Assembly (NCBI RefSeq): GCF_003635045.1
Contig: NZ_RBXT01000001.1
Location: 1,240,001-1,304,000, forward strand
Origin: Terracoccus luteus
Lineage (GTDB): Bacteria > Actinomycetota > Actinomycetes > Actinomycetales > Dermatophilaceae
Direction of reading: 5' to 3'
DNA: 64,000 bases
The notes under the pieces are model-generated. The model saw nothing but the letters and a program-made list of their open reading frames with translations. It was not told the DNA's origin and did not search any database. This document shows, in pieces, positions 18,842 to 32,540 of the stretch; positions within the stretch are counted from its first letter, which is position 1; the number at the start of each line of letters is the position of its first letter. The position numbers were made by a program, and so were the translations under genes.

Positions 18842-20200
18842 TCAGAGCTGCACCCGGTACACGTGGTACGCAGTCTCGTCGGCGAAGGTGTCGGTGAAGG
18901 TGTGGCCCCTCGCCGGCAGGGTGCGGTTCTCGCCGACGACGACGACGCGCCGGCCCGTGACGCCCGGCGGGAGGGTGAAGGTGCGGGTGCCGTGGCCGCC
19001 GTCCTGCGCCATGGCGAAGACGTAGGCGGCGCCGCGGTGCACCTTGAGCATCGTGTCGGTGCCCGGTCCGAAGCTCCAGACGAACGACCGGGTGTTGATG
19101 ACGGGTGCGAGCGACTGGAGGAAGTGGTTGAACTCGCCGACGGCGGCCACGTTGGCGGCCCCGCACGAGCTCGGGTCGACCCGGGCGTCGCGGAACGCGT
19201 CACCGCTGACGCAGTCGCTGACGTCGGCCTGGTCGGGCGCCTGCGAGAACCACATGAGGCCGCGGGCCTCGTGGACGACCGAGTTCATCGCGGCGGCCTT
19301 CACCTGCGCGCCCGTCGGCTGGCGGTAGCCGTTGACGCTGCCGCCGGTCGAGATGACCTCGTGCACCCCCCACAGCGGGCCCCGCTGCCCCCGCGCCCGG
19401 TTCACCTCGAGCTGGAGGTCGATCAGCTTGCCGTACGAGGAGGGCGTGCGGCACGACGTCTGCGAGATCGGCAGCCCGACGTGACCCGACGACCACGACG
19501 ACACGGCCGGCACCCGGTAGCGCGACCCGACCCACTGACCGTCGTACGTCCAGTCGCACTGCGGCACCGACAGCAGGTACGCGTCGACGCTGTTGACGTC
19601 GACCGTGTCGTAGTAGTCGGTCGAGACCTTCATCGAGCGGTCGCCGGTGAGGATGCTGCCCGTCCAGTTGGCGTACGTGAAGCGACCCGTGCGGGCCACG
19701 TCGTACTGCCGGGCGAGCGCGCGCATGTGGGCGAGGCCCTCCTCGACCTCGTAGCGACCGTCGACCTCGTCGTCGAGCAGCGTCCCCACCTGCACCCGTC
19801 CGCCCCTCGCGGGCTGCCCCTGCGGCGTGAAGAGCGTCGACATGCGGGCGGCCGCGAGCCCGTCGTACGTCGTCTCGGGGTTGCACTGGGCGTAGGTGTT
19901 GATGCCGTGGGCCTTGTCGAAGACGTACTGGTCGGGGTTGCACGAGCCGTACCAGAGCGCCGTCGGGAAGAACGATGCGCGGTCCCACCCCGCGCGGTGC
20001 GCCTCGGGGAAGCGCGACCAGTACGCCGAGCCGCCCTCCCACGGCACGCGGGGAAGGTGGAGCACGGACCGGGTGCCCGCCACGGACGCCTCGCCCGCCT
20101 CGACCGGCACGGCAGGTGCAGCCGCCACGGCGCCGCCCGATGCGATGGCGGCGGCCACGAGCGCGCCACCGATGGTCACCAGGCCGTGTCGTCGCCTCAT
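18842..20200 (-). CDS. Secreted protein, unknown, with paired cysteines
   Basis: 452 residues from ATG 20200. The first 28 (MRRRHGLVTIGGALVAAAIA...) form an export signal; the Arg run before GLV is weakly Tat-like. The mature part is rich in Trp, Tyr and Asp and has about six Cys. HEVISTGG, GLMWFSQAPD and SFVWSFGPGTDTMLKVHRG resemble parts of glycoside-hydrolase barrels, and the last 75 residues look like a beta-sandwich, but I cannot assign a family. GACACT 6 nt before 20200 supports a leaderless start there. GTG 20275 is the alternative: it overlaps the LysR stop as GTGA and would add 25 residues. Confidence 0.7.
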   Translation of the reverse strand: MRRRHGLVTIGGALVAAAIASGGAVAAAPAVPVEAGEASVAGTRSVLHLPRVPWEGGSAYWSRFPEAHRAGWDRASFFPTALWYGSCNPDQYVFDKAHGINTYAQCNPETTYDGLAAARMSTLFTPQGQPARGGRVQVGTLLDDEVDGRYEVEEGLAHMRALARQYDVARTGRFTYANWTGSILTGDRSMKVSTDYYDTVDVNSVDAYLLSVPQCDWTYDGQWVGSRYRVPAVSSWSSGHVGLPISQTSCRTPSSYGKLIDLQLEVNRARGQRGPLWGVHEVISTGGSVNGYRQPTGAQVKAAAMNSVVHEARGLMWFSQAPDQADVSDCVSGDAFRDARVDPSSCGAANVAAVGEFNHFLQSLAPVINTRSFVWSFGPGTDTMLKVHRGAAYVFAMAQDGGHGTRTFTLPPGVTGRRVVVVGENRTLPARGHTFTDTFADETAYHVYRVQL

Positions 20201-20271
20201 CTGCCCAGTGTCCGCCTTGTCGGGTTCTCCGGCCACCCCAGTCGACGGGTGGGTCGGGTGGGTCGACTGGG

Positions 20272-21255
20272 TCACCGACGCCGGATGCCGGTCGCCTCGT
20301 CCCCCTGCACGGCCCGTCCCAGCGAGGCCAGGGCCACCCCGGCGCCGCGGTCGTGCACGAACGCGGCGAAGGCGGCGACCGTGGGGTCGCGGTACGGGTC
20401 GCGCACGACGGCGCCGATCGTGCGCCGTGCCCGAGGGTGCTGCAGACCGACCGGGACCACGTCGTGCGACGCCGCGAAGGCGGGCAGCACGGCGACACCG
20501 AGACCGGCACCGACGAGACCACGGGCGGTGTGCACGTCCTCGGCCTCGAAGGCGATGCGCAGGGGGATGCCGGCGTCAGCCCAGATCTCCTCGACCCGGC
20601 CGCGCAGGCCGTAGCCGGCCTTGAGCACGATGAGCTCGTCGTGGCCCGACGACACGAGCTCGGTCACCGAGACCGACCGTTGCACAGGCGAGTTTGCAGC
20701 AGCAGCCCCGGCGAGCGGGTGCTGCCGGTGCACGGCGACGACGAGCGGTTCGTCGTAGAGCACGGTGGCGCTGCCACCCCCGACCTGCGGCGGGGACGCG
20801 ACGAGGGCGACGGTGGCACGCCCCGACGTGAGGTCGTCGAGCGCCTTCTGACGCGAGCCCTGGGCCAGCTCGAACCGGGCGTGCGGGTGCACCTCCCGGA
20901 ACGCGCGGATCAGCGCGGGGACGACCGTCTCGCCGAGCAGGGTCTGGAACGACAGCGAGACCGTGCCGTGGCCCTCCCGGCGGGCTCGGGCGACGCGCTC
21001 GACGGCGCGCTCGAGCCGAGCCAGCCCCTCCTGCGCGTCGGGCAGCAGGGCCTCCCCGGTGGGCGTCAGCGCGATGCCTCGGCCCCGGCGCTCGACGACC
21101 GGGGTGCCGAGCAGGTCGCCGAGGCGCGCCAGCCGGCGGCTCACCGTGGGCTGGGGGAGCCCGAGCACCGCCGCCGCGGTCGTGACCTGACCGACCTCGG
21201 CCACGGTCACGAGGACGGGGAGCAGCGCGAGCACGTCGCGGGTCCGGCGATCCAT
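20272..21255 (-). CDS. LysR family transcriptional regulator
   Basis: 327 residues. The N-terminal winged helix-turn-helix (about 8-65: TTAAAVLGLPQPTVSRRLARLGDLLGTPVVERRGRGIALTPTGE, in several pieces) is typical LysR. The C-terminal part is the periplasmic-binding-protein-like sensor, starting near residue 92 (GTVSLSFQTLLGETVVP). It is divergent from an MFS transporter gene across 71 bp, the usual arrangement for a LysR regulator controlling its neighbour. TACGCT 6 nt before the ATG suggests a leaderless message. Confidence 0.93.
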   Translation of the reverse strand: MDRRTRDVLALLPVLVTVAEVGQVTTAAAVLGLPQPTVSRRLARLGDLLGTPVVERRGRGIALTPTGEALLPDAQEGLARLERAVERVARARREGHGTVSLSFQTLLGETVVPALIRAFREVHPHARFELAQGSRQKALDDLTSGRATVALVASPPQVGGGSATVLYDEPLVVAVHRQHPLAGAAAANSPVQRSVSVTELVSSGHDELIVLKAGYGLRGRVEEIWADAGIPLRIAFEAEDVHTARGLVGAGLGVAVLPAFAASHDVVPVGLQHPRARRTIGAVVRDPYRDPTVAAFAAFVHDRGAGVALASLGRAVQGDEATGIRRR

Positions 21256-21261
21256 GACGAC

Positions 21262-21286
21262 AGCGTATGAGCGGGGGACGTCTCAT
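21262..21286. promoter_or_regulatory. LysR -10 box and candidate LysR operator
   Basis: On the minus strand TACGCT (21262-21267) sits 6 nt before the LysR ATG. Immediately beyond is the inverted repeat ATGAG-n10-CTCAT (21267-21286), the size and position expected for a LysR-type site that controls both divergent genes. Confidence 0.45.
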
Positions 21287-21314
21287 GCATTAGTGCTCTG
21301 CGACGGGGTCGGCC

Positions 21315-21320
21315 TAGCGT
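21315..21320 (+). promoter_or_regulatory. -10 box of the MFS gene
   Basis: TAGCGT followed by six bases and the ATG at 21327; leaderless arrangement. Confidence 0.55.
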
Positions 21321-21326
21321 CGCCCC

Positions 21327-22574
21327 ATGACCTCGACCAGCCCGGCCGCCTCCTCCGCCGCGGATGCCCGGGGCCGGTCGGCCGAGGAGGGCTGGCAGGG
21401 TCACCTGCCGCGCAGCCGGGACTACCGGCGCATCCTGCTCGGGCTCGGGGCCGCCGGTCTCGCCACCTTCGCGCAGCTCTACTCGCCCCAGGGTCTGCTG
21501 CCGACGCTGGCCCGCGGGCTCGAGGTCTCGGCGTCGGACGCCGCGCTGTCGGTGTCGCTCGCCACCCTCGGCGTGGCCCTCGCCGTGCTGCCCTGGTCGT
21601 GGGTGGCCGACCGCGTCGGACGGCTGCAGGCCATGCGCGCCGCGATCGTCGCCGCCACGGTGCTCGGCGTGCTCGTCGCCCTCGCGCCGTCGCTCGAGGT
21701 GCTGCTCGCCCTGCGGCTCGTCGAGGGGATGGCCCTCGGTGGGCTCCCCGCCCTCGCCGTCACGTACCTGCACGAGGAGGTGCACGGGTCGCACACGGCC
21801 GCGGCGGCGGCGGCCTACATCAGCGGCACCACCCTCGGCGGGGCCGCCGGTCGCCTCGTCGCCGGCCCGTTGGCCGGTCTCGTCGGCTGGCGCGGCGCCC
21901 TGCTCGCCGTCGCGGCGTTGTGCGCCGTCGCCTCGGTCGCCTTCCTGCGCCTCATGCCGACCGCCCGGGGCCACCGCGCGACCGGCGCCACCGCACGGAC
22001 GGTGCTGCACGGCATCCGGACCAGCCTGCGCGACCCGGTCCTGCTCGCCCTCTACGCGCAGGGCGCCCTGCTCATGGGCGCGTTCGTCGCCGTCTACAAC
22101 TACCTCGCCTTCCGCCTCGAGGGGCCGGAGTTCGGGCTGCCGGCGAGCGTCGCGTCCCTCATCTTCGCGGCCTACGCCGCCGGCACCGTGTCGTCGCGCT
22201 CGGCCGGCCGATGGGTCGGGCGCACCGGCCGGCGCACCATGGTGCTCGCCTCGACGGGTGCCGTCGTCGTGGGCGCACTGGTGACGCTCAGCTCGCCACT
22301 GCCGCTCGTGGTCGTCGGGCTGCTCGTCTTCACGGCCGGCTTCTTCGCCGTCCACGCCACGGCCTCGGCGTGGGTCGGGGCCCGCGCCACCACGGGTCGC
22401 GCGCAGGCCACCGCCCTCTACAACGTCGCCTACTACAGCGGCTCCGCCGTCGTCGGCTGGGCGCTCGGCTACGCGTGGACGGCGCTGGGCTGGCCCGGCG
22501 TCGTCGCGTCGGTCGTCGGGCTCGCCGCCGTGGCCGCCGTCGTGGCGGTCAGGACCCTTCCGGCCGGTCGCTGA
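21327..22574 (+). CDS. MFS transporter (YnfM-like)
   Basis: 415 residues, 12 predicted spans, with a 30-residue soluble N-terminus. ADRVGRLQAMRA near residue 100 is the MFS loop 2-3 signature, and YSPQGLLPTLARGLEVS resembles YnfM and related drug-efflux proteins. RWVGRTGRRTM is the equivalent second-half loop. The divergent LysR regulator probably controls it. The 3' end overlaps the convergent SDR gene by 26 bases. Substrate unknown. Confidence 0.9.
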   Translation: MTSTSPAASSAADARGRSAEEGWQGHLPRSRDYRRILLGLGAAGLATFAQLYSPQGLLPTLARGLEVSASDAALSVSLATLGVALAVLPWSWVADRVGRLQAMRAAIVAATVLGVLVALAPSLEVLLALRLVEGMALGGLPALAVTYLHEEVHGSHTAAAAAAYISGTTLGGAAGRLVAGPLAGLVGWRGALLAVAALCAVASVAFLRLMPTARGHRATGATARTVLHGIRTSLRDPVLLALYAQGALLMGAFVAVYNYLAFRLEGPEFGLPASVASLIFAAYAAGTVSSRSAGRWVGRTGRRTMVLASTGAVVVGALVTLSSPLPLVVVGLLVFTAGFFAVHATASAWVGARATTGRAQATALYNVAYYSGSAVVGWALGYAWTALGWPGVVASVVGLAAVAAVVAVRTLPAGR

Positions 22575-23256
22575 ACGCCTCGGCGGGGAGGTCGCGCTCG
22601 TCGTCGGCGATGGCCGCGACGATGCGCGCGGCCACGGCATCCGGTGCGAGACCCCGTGGCAGCCTGGGCGCCTCACCCGCGACGGGGCGGGTGGCGAGGC
22701 CGGTCTCGGTGTGCGGGGGGCGCACGTCGAGCACCCGCACCTTGCGGCGGCGCAGCTCGGTCGCCGCGGCGGCGTCGAACGCCGTGAGCCCGGCCTTGGC
22801 GGCGCTGTAGGCGGCCATGCCCGGCATCGCCTTCTCCGCCACGACGGCGCTGACCTGGGCGATGAAGCCGCCCTCCGGCAGCACCGCGGCAGCCGCGCGC
22901 ACCAGGCGCACCGGCGCGACGAGGTCGAGCAGCAGCAGCTCGTCGAGGGTGTCGTCGTCGAGCTCGGCGGCCGGGCCGAAGGCGACGACGCCGGCGGCGT
23001 TGACGACACCGGTGAGCGGCGCCGCGCCGTGGGCTGTCTCGACCGCCTGGCCCGGCCCGGGCGGAAGCGTCAGGTCGACGGCCACGGTCGTGACGACCGA
23101 GTCGCCCAGCTCGTCGGCGAGGGCGGCCAGCTTCGACCCGTCGCGAGCGGAGAGGGAGACGCGGGCGCCCGCGGCGACGAGCCGTCGCGCGATGGGCGCC
23201 CCCAGTCCGCCGGTGGCGCCGAGGACGAGGACGTGGGCGGAGGCGAGGTCGGTCAC
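22549..23256 (-). CDS. Short-chain dehydrogenase/reductase
   Basis: 235 residues, classical SDR size. The nucleotide motif GATGGLG lies at residues 13-19, NAAG near 86, the active-site Ser in QVSAVVAEKAMPGM, and the catalytic YSAAK near 150. It is probably an NAD(P)-dependent oxidoreductase of unknown substrate. GTG 23256 has CATGAT 6 nt upstream and no SD, consistent with leaderless start. Divergent from the carboxylase gene. Confidence 0.92.
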   Translation of the reverse strand: MTDLASAHVLVLGATGGLGAPIARRLVAAGARVSLSARDGSKLAALADELGDSVVTTVAVDLTLPPGPGQAVETAHGAAPLTGVVNAAGVVAFGPAAELDDDTLDELLLLDLVAPVRLVRAAAAVLPEGGFIAQVSAVVAEKAMPGMAAYSAAKAGLTAFDAAAATELRRRKVRVLDVRPPHTETGLATRPVAGEAPRLPRGLAPDAVAARIVAAIADDERDLPAEAFSDRPEGS

Positions 23257-23435
23257 CTCGTCATCATGTCCGATGCGGCGTCACGGGGCGCGACCCGCGG
23301 ACCGCGCCGGCCGGCGTCCGCCCAGACTCGCCGGGTCCCTACTCGCGAGTCGCCCCCGCGGGGTGGAAGGCTGCGGGGGAGGCGCCCCGGTGGGCGCCGG
23401 CCCGATGGGGTGCGACGACAAGGAGTGCTGCCCGA

Positions 23436-28979
<5,544 letters not shown>

Positions 28980-29008
28980 GCTGCCGGGCTGGCCCGCCCC
29001 ACCACCGA

Positions 29009-29048
29009 CCACCGACACCCGGCGCCGACGCGCGCCGGGTGTCGGTGG
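29009..29048 (+). terminator. Strong terminator of the carboxylase gene
   Basis: A perfect 17-bp stem (29009-29025 with 29032-29048) and 6-nt loop, 30 nt past the stop codon, followed by TTAGG. Confidence 0.85.
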
Positions 29049-29054
29049 TTAGGT
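29049..29054 (+). promoter_or_regulatory. -10 box of the MBL-fold hydrolase gene
   Basis: TTAGGT directly abuts the preceding terminator stem and lies six bases before the ATG at 29061; leaderless arrangement. Confidence 0.45.
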
Positions 29055-29060
29055 GGGCTC

Positions 29061-29714
29061 ATGCGCGTCACTCACCTCGGACATGCCTGTCTCCTCGTCG
29101 AGGCGGCCGACCGCCGCATCCTCGTCGACCCCGGCAACCTCTCGCCCGCGTGGCACGACCTCGAGGGCCTCGACGCCGTGCTCGTCACGCACAACCACCC
29201 CGACCACCTCGACCTCGAGGCGGCTGCCCGGATGCTACGGGCCAACCCCGGCGCCGCCGTGCACACCGACACGCTGTCGGCGCAGAAGCTGGGCGAGCAG
29301 GGGCTCGACGTCACCCCGACGTCCGCCGGTGAGGCCTTCACCGTCGGCGACGTGTCGGTGACGCCGGTCGGCGAGCTGCACGCGTTCAACCACGAGGCGA
29401 TGCCGCGCATCCCCAACGTCGGCTACGTCCTGCGCGCCGACGGCGAGCCGAGCCTCTTCCACCCGGGCGACGCCTACGACGCCGACCCCGGCGAGGTCGA
29501 CGTGTTGGCCCACCCGCTGAGCGCGCCGTGGGCCGCGAGCCGCGACTCGATCGCCTTCGTCGCGCGCATCGCCCCGTCGAGCTTCCTCCCGGTGCACGAC
29601 GCGCTGCTCTCGCCGGTGGGCCGCACGATGTACGCGACCCACGTGCAGAACTTCAGCGGGGTCGACGACCTCACCTACCACGACCTGCACGACGGCGAGT
29701 CGGCCACCTTCTGA
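29061..29714 (+). CDS. Metallo-beta-lactamase fold hydrolase (UlaG-like)
   Basis: 217 residues. LGHACLLVE and the metal motif THNHPDHLD near residue 54 are typical of UlaG/RomA-like MBL proteins; FHPGDAYD and LPVHDALLSPVG supply later metal ligands. It is a cytoplasmic hydrolase of unknown substrate, and stands alone between a terminator and a convergent gene. Confidence 0.9.
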   Translation: MRVTHLGHACLLVEAADRRILVDPGNLSPAWHDLEGLDAVLVTHNHPDHLDLEAAARMLRANPGAAVHTDTLSAQKLGEQGLDVTPTSAGEAFTVGDVSVTPVGELHAFNHEAMPRIPNVGYVLRADGEPSLFHPGDAYDADPGEVDVLAHPLSAPWAASRDSIAFVARIAPSSFLPVHDALLSPVGRTMYATHVQNFSGVDDLTYHDLHDGESATF

Positions 29715-29771
29715 CGGCATCCGCCGCCCCGCCCGACCCGGGAGACCTCCGCCGGGTCGGGCCCGGTCACC

Positions 29772-32348
29772 TCACGTCGAGGCGAAGAAGGATGCCGGTC
29801 CGCTGTCGGGGGTGCGGCCCTCGCGCCACGTCGTGGCCGGGTCCGCACCCGGGTCGTCCGGGTCGGTCGGTGCCGCCCCGGGCAGACCCGTCAGGGTGCG
29901 GTCGGCGCTGACGAGGGACGGGGTGCCGGGCGGCGCCCCGTCGGCCCCCCGCAGCACGAGGCGCGGGGCGGCGGTGCTGCCGTCGTCGGCCCCCGCGTAC
30001 GGGGCCAGGGCGACGAGCCAGTACGAGCCCGCCGCCTGCACCGTGACACCCCGGTCGAGCAGGACCGTGTTCCACGCGCCCGGCACGACGGAGTCGGTCG
30101 ACGCCGTGCTGAGCAGCGCACCCGGGCGCCCGTCGTCGTCGGCGTAGATCCCGACGCGGAGGCCGCGGGCCGTGGTGGACCGGTCGACGAACACCCGCGC
30201 ACGCCACACGGGGTCGGCACGGTTGGCCGGGTAGCGGAAGGCGGTGGCCACGCCGGCCGCCATCCCGATGCGTCGCGTCGTCACCGTCGTCGCACCGAGC
30301 GGGGGCACGGCCGGGGCGGCGGCGCTGCCACCCACGGCGATGGCGAGGGTGTAGTTGTCCCCGCCCGCGACGGCGGTGTAGCGGCCCTGCTGCTCACCGG
30401 TCGGGCCGCCCGAGAGCACGAGCCGCCCGTACGGGCCGAGCAGGAAGCCGCTCGTCTGGGCCGCCGACGCGGCGACGACGGGGGCGTCGAGGGGGCCGAC
30501 GGGCACCTCGCCGGTGACGCCCCACAGGCGCACCGTGCCGTCGGCGCGCACCCCGATGATGCGGGCGCGGTCGGTCGAGACGCTCGTCACCGAGTCCCAC
30601 CGCTCCAGGGCGAGGCCCGTCGAGTAGCTGCGCCAGCTCGGCCCCCAGCCGACGACGCTCCCGTCGGCGCGGGCCACCACGGCGTACTCGTCGCCGATCG
30701 AGACGGACACGACGTCGGTGAGGTCGGCCGGCGCCGCCATCGCCTCGGTCAGGGCCCGGCACGTCGCGCCGGTCGAGCCCCACGTGCGCACGGTGCCGTC
30801 GGCCCGCAGCGCGAGGGCCACCCCGCACGTCGTGACCGTGGGCGGTCCGCCGTCGGGGTCGCGCACGGCCTTCTGCGTGCCGCCGGCGTCGACGGCGACC
30901 ACGGGGCCGAGGTCCGGGGGCAGGGTCGTCACGCCGCCGCTGCCCCAGGGCACGAGGCTGCCGTCGGCCCGCAGCGCGAGGGCGAAGCCGGCCCCGACCC
31001 CGACGTCGACGACGTCCGAGAGGCCCGCCGGCGGCTGCAGACGCACGGGGTAGCGCGACCCCCAGCCGACGACGGTGCCGTCGGACCTGACCGCCATCGC
31101 CGTGTTGCCACCGGCCGCGAACGACGTGGCGTCGAGCTCGACGGCGTCGCGCAGCCCGGCCGGCGGGTTCATCGCGTAGTCGGGGCCGACGTACCCGGGC
31201 AGCAGCTGCACGGGCCCCGGCCCGGCGCTCGGCGCAGGAGGCAGGTCGGACCGCGGCGCGAGCACGGCCAGCACCTGGTCCGACCCGCCCGACACCGCCT
31301 GGAAGCGTGGCGCCCCTGGCGGGGTGGCGCAGCCCGGCAGGCACGCGACCGAGCCGTCGTCGCGCAGGGCGGCGACCTGACGGCCGGCCGAGGCGGCCCG
31401 GACCCCCTCGAGGGTGGGAGCGCCCGCCTCGCCCCAGACGCCCCAGCCGACGAGACGCCCCGAGGCGTCGACGCCCACGGCGTGCTCGCCCTTCGCCGAG
31501 ACGGAGGTCATGTCCTGCCACGTCGCGGGGTCGACGCCGTCGGCGGCCGCGAGGCCGGGCCCCCAGCGGACGACGGTGCCGTCGTCACGCAGCGCGAGCA
31601 CGACGGTGTCGCCGGCGCTCACGGCCCGGATGCCGGCCAGCCCCTCGGGCACGTCGTACTCGTCCCCCAGCCCGGGGCACGTCGCCGAGGCGGCCCCGCC
31701 CCAGCGCACGACGGTCGTGTCGGCCCGGACGGCGTAGGCCACGCTGCAGGCGGTGTCGTCGGTCAGGCGCCCGCCCACGGCCACGGCCGTGACCGGGCCG
31801 AGGTCGTCGGGCACCGCGGTGACCCCGCTGCCGGGGTCCCCCCAGGCCACGACGCCGCCGTCGGAGCGCACCGCCAGGGAGCTGCCGCCGGCCGTGTCGA
31901 CGGCGACGACGCCGGTGAGTCCGTCGGGCACGCTCGTCTGACCGTGACCGTCGTCGCCCCAGCCCACGACCGTGCCGTCTGCCCGCAGCGCGAGGGCGCT
32001 GTCGTGGCCCGGCGCGTCCGTCGAGGCGAGAGCGACGGCGTCGACGAGGTCGGTCGGCGGGGTCAGCGCGCCCGAGGTGACGACGCGTCCGGGTGTGACG
32101 TCGGGCCGGGTGAGGGGCGTGGCGTCCGACCCGTCAGCGACGGCCGCGCCGGGCGCGACGGGCGACAGCGCACCGCAGAGGGCCAGGGCGAGCACGGCGG
32201 CACCGAGCCGGCGCACCCCGGTCGGGGCCCGACGTCTGTCCCGCCGACGGGCGCCTCGCCCGCGGCGCCCGCCGACGGAGGGCGGGGGCACGGGCCCGGG
32301 CGCAGACGGCGTCCGTGACGGACGGGGGACGTGGACGGCGGCGTTCAT
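29772..32348 (-). CDS. Secreted RCC1-repeat (beta-propeller) protein
   Basis: 858 residues with a long basic N-terminus and a signal helix (VRRLGAAVLALALCGALSPVAPGAAVA, about 45-71 in two parts). The body has many units of the form ALALRADGTVVGWGD, about every 35-55 residues, in two blocks (about 110-360 and 385-665), as in RCC1/BNR-type propellers. The last 180 residues (VTTRRIGMAAGVATAFRYP onward) resemble a carbohydrate-binding-like beta-sandwich seen in extracellular proteins. No catalytic motif is visible. Six 10-bp iterons lie about 135-190 bp upstream. Function unknown; surface binding is the natural guess. Confidence 0.85.
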   Translation of the reverse strand: MNAAVHVPRPSRTPSAPGPVPPPSVGGRRGRGARRRDRRRAPTGVRRLGAAVLALALCGALSPVAPGAAVADGSDATPLTRPDVTPGRVVTSGALTPPTDLVDAVALASTDAPGHDSALALRADGTVVGWGDDGHGQTSVPDGLTGVVAVDTAGGSSLAVRSDGGVVAWGDPGSGVTAVPDDLGPVTAVAVGGRLTDDTACSVAYAVRADTTVVRWGGAASATCPGLGDEYDVPEGLAGIRAVSAGDTVVLALRDDGTVVRWGPGLAAADGVDPATWQDMTSVSAKGEHAVGVDASGRLVGWGVWGEAGAPTLEGVRAASAGRQVAALRDDGSVACLPGCATPPGAPRFQAVSGGSDQVLAVLAPRSDLPPAPSAGPGPVQLLPGYVGPDYAMNPPAGLRDAVELDATSFAAGGNTAMAVRSDGTVVGWGSRYPVRLQPPAGLSDVVDVGVGAGFALALRADGSLVPWGSGGVTTLPPDLGPVVAVDAGGTQKAVRDPDGGPPTVTTCGVALALRADGTVRTWGSTGATCRALTEAMAAPADLTDVVSVSIGDEYAVVARADGSVVGWGPSWRSYSTGLALERWDSVTSVSTDRARIIGVRADGTVRLWGVTGEVPVGPLDAPVVAASAAQTSGFLLGPYGRLVLSGGPTGEQQGRYTAVAGGDNYTLAIAVGGSAAAPAVPPLGATTVTTRRIGMAAGVATAFRYPANRADPVWRARVFVDRSTTARGLRVGIYADDDGRPGALLSTASTDSVVPGAWNTVLLDRGVTVQAAGSYWLVALAPYAGADDGSTAAPRLVLRGADGAPPGTPSLVSADRTLTGLPGAAPTDPDDPGADPATTWREGRTPDSGPASFFAST

Positions 32349-32470
32349 GGGGCCTCATCTCACCGGCGGGGGGCCTGCCCGGCCCGCGACGACGCGGGTC
32401 GACTGCGCGAGAGCGTACCGACGGCATGCGGCCGCGGGGCCGGAACGGGAGCATCCGACCGGATCCGACC

Positions 32471-32540
32471 CGGTCGGTGCTCATCGGTGCTCATCGGTGC
32501 CTATCGGTCCCTATCGGTACCTATCGGTACCTATCGGTGC
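32471..32540. repeat. 10-bp iteron block
   Basis: Six uninterrupted 10-bp units from 32481 to 32540 (TCATCGGTGC twice, then CTATCGGTCC, CTATCGGTAC twice, CTATCGGTGC), preceded by the partial CGGTCGGTGC. The spacing is one helical turn. The glycosyltransferase stop codon falls inside the last unit; the block lies upstream of the RCC1 gene. Confidence 0.9.

Noticed and set aside
32471-32540. CRISPR array at the 10-bp iterons
   Set aside because: The units are far too short and have no spacers; no cas genes are nearby.
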